Shown piece by piece: positions 60,908 through 64,000 of a stretch of DNA of 64,000 nucleotides (its first letter is position 1; each line of letters opens with the position of its first letter). The translations under genes were made by a program, and so were the position numbers. The notes beneath the pieces were generated by a model that saw only the letters and a list, made by a program, of their open reading frames with translations, did not search any database and was not told where the DNA came from. The DNA is from UBA3824 sp017541145 (GTDB lineage: Bacteria > Bacteroidota > Bacteroidia > Bacteroidales > UBA3824), in NCBI GenBank assembly GCA_947168365.1, contig CAMVLO010000008.1, forward strand, positions 1-64,000, read 5' to 3'.

Positions 60908-61509
60908 ATTCTTCCGTCCTTTTTAAATTGAAACAAAATTTTTAAGTTCCTGTGAGTCTTGTTGATAAGTTCGTCAATGCGTCCGTCGTCCACCCAAAGA
61001 CAAGCGGTAATTCCTTCCTCGGTTTGAGGATTTGTTTTACCGTTTCCTTCGTTTGACATCAGATACCAATAAGTTTTCTTGAAAACAACGGGCGGTTTGT
61101 TATCGTACATATAGAAATGATATGTATCGGTAAGTTTTTCCACAATCTTCGGCTCCGAAATACCGGTTTCTTCCATAACTTCCCTTACGGCAGCATTTTC
61201 GATACTTTCGCCGGGTTCTACATGACCCTTTGGCAAATCCCAAAGTCCGTTGCGGAAAATTACAAGACTTTGACCTAAATTATTTAAGACATAACCGCCG
61301 GCAGCTTCTACATATTTGTATTTGGTTTTCAGCGTGTTAATCAATTGTTCAGCATCGCCTTCTATCCAAAAATTACCTTTCTTTTTTCCTGCTAACAAAT
61401 CGGGAATAAAATCATCGTAAAATTCTATTTTAGTATAGTCTGCTGGTAATTTTTCCTGACGGCCTACAATTATAGAATTGGACCCGCAATACATCTGAAA
61501 TGAAGTCAT
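60904..61509 (-). CDS. NUDIX hydrolase
   Basis: A 201-residue protein. After a 65-residue N-terminal segment it carries a NUDIX domain (about 72-190) with the box GHVEPGESIENAAVREVMEETGI complete (GX5EX7REUXEEXGU). The preceding strand is LWDLPKGH. The substrate is not evident; it lacks the zinc ribbon and SQPWPFP motif of NudC. It overlaps the pentapeptide lipoprotein gene by 4 bp and lies 37 nt after the S26 pseudoenzyme gene, possibly in one operon with lepB. Confidence 0.9.
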   Translation of the reverse strand: MTSFQMYCGSNSIIVGRQEKLPADYTKIEFYDDFIPDLLAGKKKGNFWIEGDAEQLINTLKTKYKYVEAAGGYVLNNLGQSLVIFRNGLWDLPKGHVEPGESIENAAVREVMEETGISEPKIVEKLTDTYHFYMYDNKPPVVFKKTYWYLMSNEGNGKTNPQTEEGITACLWVDDGRIDELINKTHRNLKILFQFKKDGRI

Positions 61510-61546
61510 AGAGTAATAATTTAATGGTTTTAGGTTTCAAAAATAA

Positions 61547-62464
61547 CTAAAATAATATTTTCCCCAAAGTGATTTTAAAAGATTTTTCGTAGTCGATTTC
61601 GCCATCTTTATTTTTACCAATTAGCAAACCGCAATACTTAGCAAAAATCAAATCCTCAGGAATAGGTCCAAAAGTTCTTGAATCCGACGGATCGTCTCTG
61701 TAATCATTCAAAAGGAAATAATAATTCTTCTTAAATGTGTAATTTTCAGTGACTTTACCGTTTATATAACATTGACCGTTTTTGTACTCAAGTTTGGAAT
61801 TTTCAAAATTTTCAAGCAGATGCCTGTAAAAAACAATATTACTTGTGGTCAACTTGATTGTCATGCCTTTTTTAGGAACAATCAGCGGACCATAAAAATC
61901 TTTGTTCCAACGGAAAAACGATGAAAACGGATACAAGCATCTGTCCGACAGCTCTTTGGAAGTGATATCGGTAGTAACATATCTCAAAAGACTATCGTGC
62001 TGAATTCTATTGAAAACCCGCTCCGAAATAGGAATAATCTGAGTCATATTTGTGATTTTTCCGGCCGTAATGCCGTATGTAGCAACCGCTACCCTCGCCT
62101 CTTCTTTTGAAAAAAGCATAACTCTACGATTGAACTGACAGAAATCGGAACTTTGGAGATTGCCGTTCACAAATAATTTTTTTTCGCTGATTTTTACAGT
62201 ATCACCCGGCAAAGCCACACACCGTTTCAAAGAATAATTCGGTTTCTTTTTTTGACGTTTCAACGGGCTGTCAATCAGCAATATATCATTAATCTTAACA
62301 TGTTGGAATTTCCTTACGGCAATGGTTTCCCCATTTAGAAAATTAGGATTCATACCGTCACCATTTACTACACAAACATTGTCTCTAAAAATCAAATAAC
62401 CGACAAGAGCTAATGTAAACGACAATGTAATCGGCAAAAACCAGCCGTAAAGAAACTTATCCAA
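61547..62464 (-). CDS. S26 signal-peptidase-like protein lacking the catalytic serine
   Basis: A 305-residue membrane protein homologous to type I signal peptidase. It has one N-terminal helix and a box B region reading NGDGMNPNFLNGE where active enzymes have GxSMxPT. The nucleophile Ser position is Gly37. The general-base Lys80 (SLKRCVALPGDTV) and the late GRPxxSxDSR-like motif (NDYRDDPSDSRTFGPIPED) remain. It is 17 nt downstream of lepB. Either it is a non-catalytic partner or it uses another residue; sequence alone favours a pseudoenzyme. Confidence 0.85.
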   Translation of the reverse strand: MDKFLYGWFLPITLSFTLALVGYLIFRDNVCVVNGDGMNPNFLNGETIAVRKFQHVKINDILLIDSPLKRQKKKPNYSLKRCVALPGDTVKISEKKLFVNGNLQSSDFCQFNRRVMLFSKEEARVAVATYGITAGKITNMTQIIPISERVFNRIQHDSLLRYVTTDITSKELSDRCLYPFSSFFRWNKDFYGPLIVPKKGMTIKLTTSNIVFYRHLLENFENSKLEYKNGQCYINGKVTENYTFKKNYYFLLNDYRDDPSDSRTFGPIPEDLIFAKYCGLLIGKNKDGEIDYEKSFKITLGKILF

Positions 62465-62481
62465 TTTGTTTTTATAAAATT

Positions 62482-63906
62482 TTAGTCAATACCTTTAAAA
62501 AATCTGTTCCATCTGATAGACGACGGGAACGAAGCGTCCTTATCACTTGAAAACCAAATGAAAAGAGCTTTACCAACAATATGATCTTCCGGCACAAACC
62601 CCCAAAATCTTGAGTCGGCAGAATTGTGGCGGCTGTCACCCATCATGAAATAATAATTCATTCTAAATGTATAACTTGTAGCCGGTTGATTGTTGATAAT
62701 AATTTCACCGTTGTACACTGTTAACGAATTTTCTTCGTAAGTTTCGATAATTCTGCGGTAAAGCGGAAGATTATCCAATGTAAGTTGCACAGTTTCACCG
62801 GCTTTAGGAACATAAAGCGGGCCAAAATTATCCTCGTTCCAACGGTATCTTTCGTCATGCGGGAAGATATACGATTCGCGGAAATCTTTTGGTTTTACAA
62901 TTCTTGTCACCGATTTTACACACGGCAAACTTTTCAACTGCTCAACATTTTCTGCTACAAGCGGTAAAACAAAAAGACAATTAGGCTCAACACCATCGGC
63001 TTCATGCATAAAATCAAGAATTGACGGATCGAAAACCTGAGCCGAAGCTCTGTCTTCCATCGAAATACTCAAATTGTCAAAAACACGCGGATTAATCGGC
63101 GTACCATCTGTAATAATCAAATATTTAAACTGCTTGTCACCGATTTCTTCTTGCGGTTTGCCGTTAACATAAGCCTGACCGTCAATTACTTGAATACTAT
63201 CACCGGCAATAGCGATACAACGTTTGATATAATTTTCACGTTTATCAACAGGACGACTAACAATTTTGCCGAAATAATCAGTAATCACCTGACCATAAGC
63301 ATTCATAACTCTGTCATTTACAACAGCATCGCGACCATAATCACGAATCAACTGATAATAACTTCTTGACTGCTGATTGAGGCAAACAGTATCGCCTTCG
63401 GGAAAATTGAAAACCACAACATCGTTGTTTTTTACTTCGCCCAAACCGGCAAGACGCTTGTAAGGCCATTTAATCCACTCCAAATATGATTTGGAATTTT
63501 CAGTAAACGGCATTGTATTGTGAGTAAACGGCACCGAAAGCGGAGTATTCGGCATTTTGGGACCGTAACTGAATTTGCTAACAAAAAGATAATCACCCAC
63601 CAACAGAGATTTCTCCATTGATGAAGTAGGAATCGTAAAAGCCTCGATAAAGAAAAGACGGATAATAGTAGCAGCAACAATCGCAAATATCAGAGCATCA
63701 ACCCATTCCACAGCTTTTGTCTGCTTGTCAACACCTTTCTTTTTCCAAAAAGCCCAATGAACTTTTTCAGTAATAAAAATATCGAAAATCACTACAAGTC
63801 CTACCAACAACCACCAGTTGTGAAGCCAAATTACAAACAACAAATAAACCAAGGCGGATAAACCGAACTTCAGCCACTTGTTAGCAAACAGTTTTTTCAT
63901 AATCAA
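62482..63906 (-). CDS. lepB: Signal peptidase I
   Basis: A 474-residue inner-membrane peptidase that removes signal peptides. Two N-terminal helices are followed by a basic loop and a third helix. The catalytic site is Ser96 in IPTSSMEKSLLVGD and Lys228 in YIKRCIAIAGD. The C-terminal GDSRHNSADSRFWG box E follows. The large insert (about 240-400) is a Bacteroidota feature. It lies 11 nt after the dapB stop and is followed by the S26 paralogue, the usual dapB-lepB-lepB order. Confidence 0.94.
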   Translation of the reverse strand: MIMKKLFANKWLKFGLSALVYLLFVIWLHNWWLLVGLVVIFDIFITEKVHWAFWKKKGVDKQTKAVEWVDALIFAIVAATIIRLFFIEAFTIPTSSMEKSLLVGDYLFVSKFSYGPKMPNTPLSVPFTHNTMPFTENSKSYLEWIKWPYKRLAGLGEVKNNDVVVFNFPEGDTVCLNQQSRSYYQLIRDYGRDAVVNDRVMNAYGQVITDYFGKIVSRPVDKRENYIKRCIAIAGDSIQVIDGQAYVNGKPQEEIGDKQFKYLIITDGTPINPRVFDNLSISMEDRASAQVFDPSILDFMHEADGVEPNCLFVLPLVAENVEQLKSLPCVKSVTRIVKPKDFRESYIFPHDERYRWNEDNFGPLYVPKAGETVQLTLDNLPLYRRIIETYEENSLTVYNGEIIINNQPATSYTFRMNYYFMMGDSRHNSADSRFWGFVPEDHIVGKALFIWFSSDKDASFPSSIRWNRFFKGID

Positions 63907-63917
63907 ATGTTAAATAT

Positions 63918-64000
63918 TTAGAATTTCAACATATCATCCATACCATAAAATCCCGCCGGTTTACCATAAAGGAATTCGGCAGCGAGCACAGCTCCGAGTG
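63918..64000 (-). CDS. dapB: 4-hydroxy-tetrahydrodipicolinate reductase, C-terminal end only
   Basis: The minus strand from the window edge encodes LGAVLAAEFLYGKP, then AGFYGMDDMLKF and a stop. This matches the conserved C-terminus of DapB, which acts in lysine/diaminopimelate synthesis. The rest lies outside the window. The identification also rests on the common dapB-lepB order in Bacteroidota. Confidence 0.8.
   Translation of the reverse strand, partial: LGAVLAAEFLYGKPAGFYGMDDMLKF

Overview
This 64 kb window looks like chromosomal core sequence from an anaerobic member of the Bacteroidota, most likely order Bacteroidales. Five observations point there. The DNA is AT-rich. Type IX secretion genes (porU, porV) are present. 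Bacteroidota-restricted families occur (DUF5063, DUF4295, DUF3822). Start codons lack Shine-Dalgarno sequences. A recurring promoter form, TTG/TTTG, then 17-22 nt, then TAnnTTTG, precedes many genes. A rubrerythrin suggests anaerobic life. The placement is inference from gene content, since no database search was possible.

Layout. 1-5 kb: partial tRNA-Asp, an NlpC/P60 cell-wall hydrolase operon, a seven-repeat propeller-like secreted protein and rubrerythrin. 5-12 kb (+): a 35-residue membrane peptide, cca, porU, porV and tmRNA. 12-17 kb (-): dus, ftsY, the rpmB-rpmG-DUF4295 ribosomal operon and ligA. 17-21.5 kb (+): a 1404-residue GAF-like/REC-like/ATP-grasp protein overlapping a low-molecular-weight tyrosine phosphatase. 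21.6-26.6 kb (-): a Rel/SpoT protein with an apparently degenerate synthetase, an ECF sigma factor and a zinc-finger/TPR membrane protein, plus a SUMF1-fold protein. 27-35 kb: trmD, a nucleotidyltransferase, a universal stress protein, a TPR/SpoIIE phosphatase, engB, an esterase and a large membrane glycosyltransferase.

35-38.6 kb is the outlier. It is a gene desert packed with TTTACA/TGTAAA motifs, and it surrounds one gene for an XRE regulator with a glutamine/asparagine-rich tail. A 32-bp palindromic operator and a textbook Bacteroidota promoter sit directly upstream of that gene. A 118-bp element with inverted-repeat ends lies in the same desert. This is my best candidate for an undescribed system.

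38.6-48 kb: pyrD, a 33-bp tandem repeat beside a truncated AAA ATPase relic, a TIGR01212 radical-SAM gene, tRNA-Gly, a GH26 mannanase, rnpB, ridA, a BspA-like leucine-rich repeat gene, pgi, nudC, two identical tRNA-Glu(CTC) genes and fmt. 48-56 kb: nhaC, pyk, an S41 protease, tRNA-Arg and a RecD-like helicase. 56-64 kb: a pseudopilin-like protein, DUF3822-rsmD, then a run of lipoproteins (Thr/Asn/Ser-rich, papain-like, pentapeptide-like), a NUDIX hydrolase, an S26 pseudoenzyme beside active lepB, and the end of dapB. Hairpin terminators separate many of these units.
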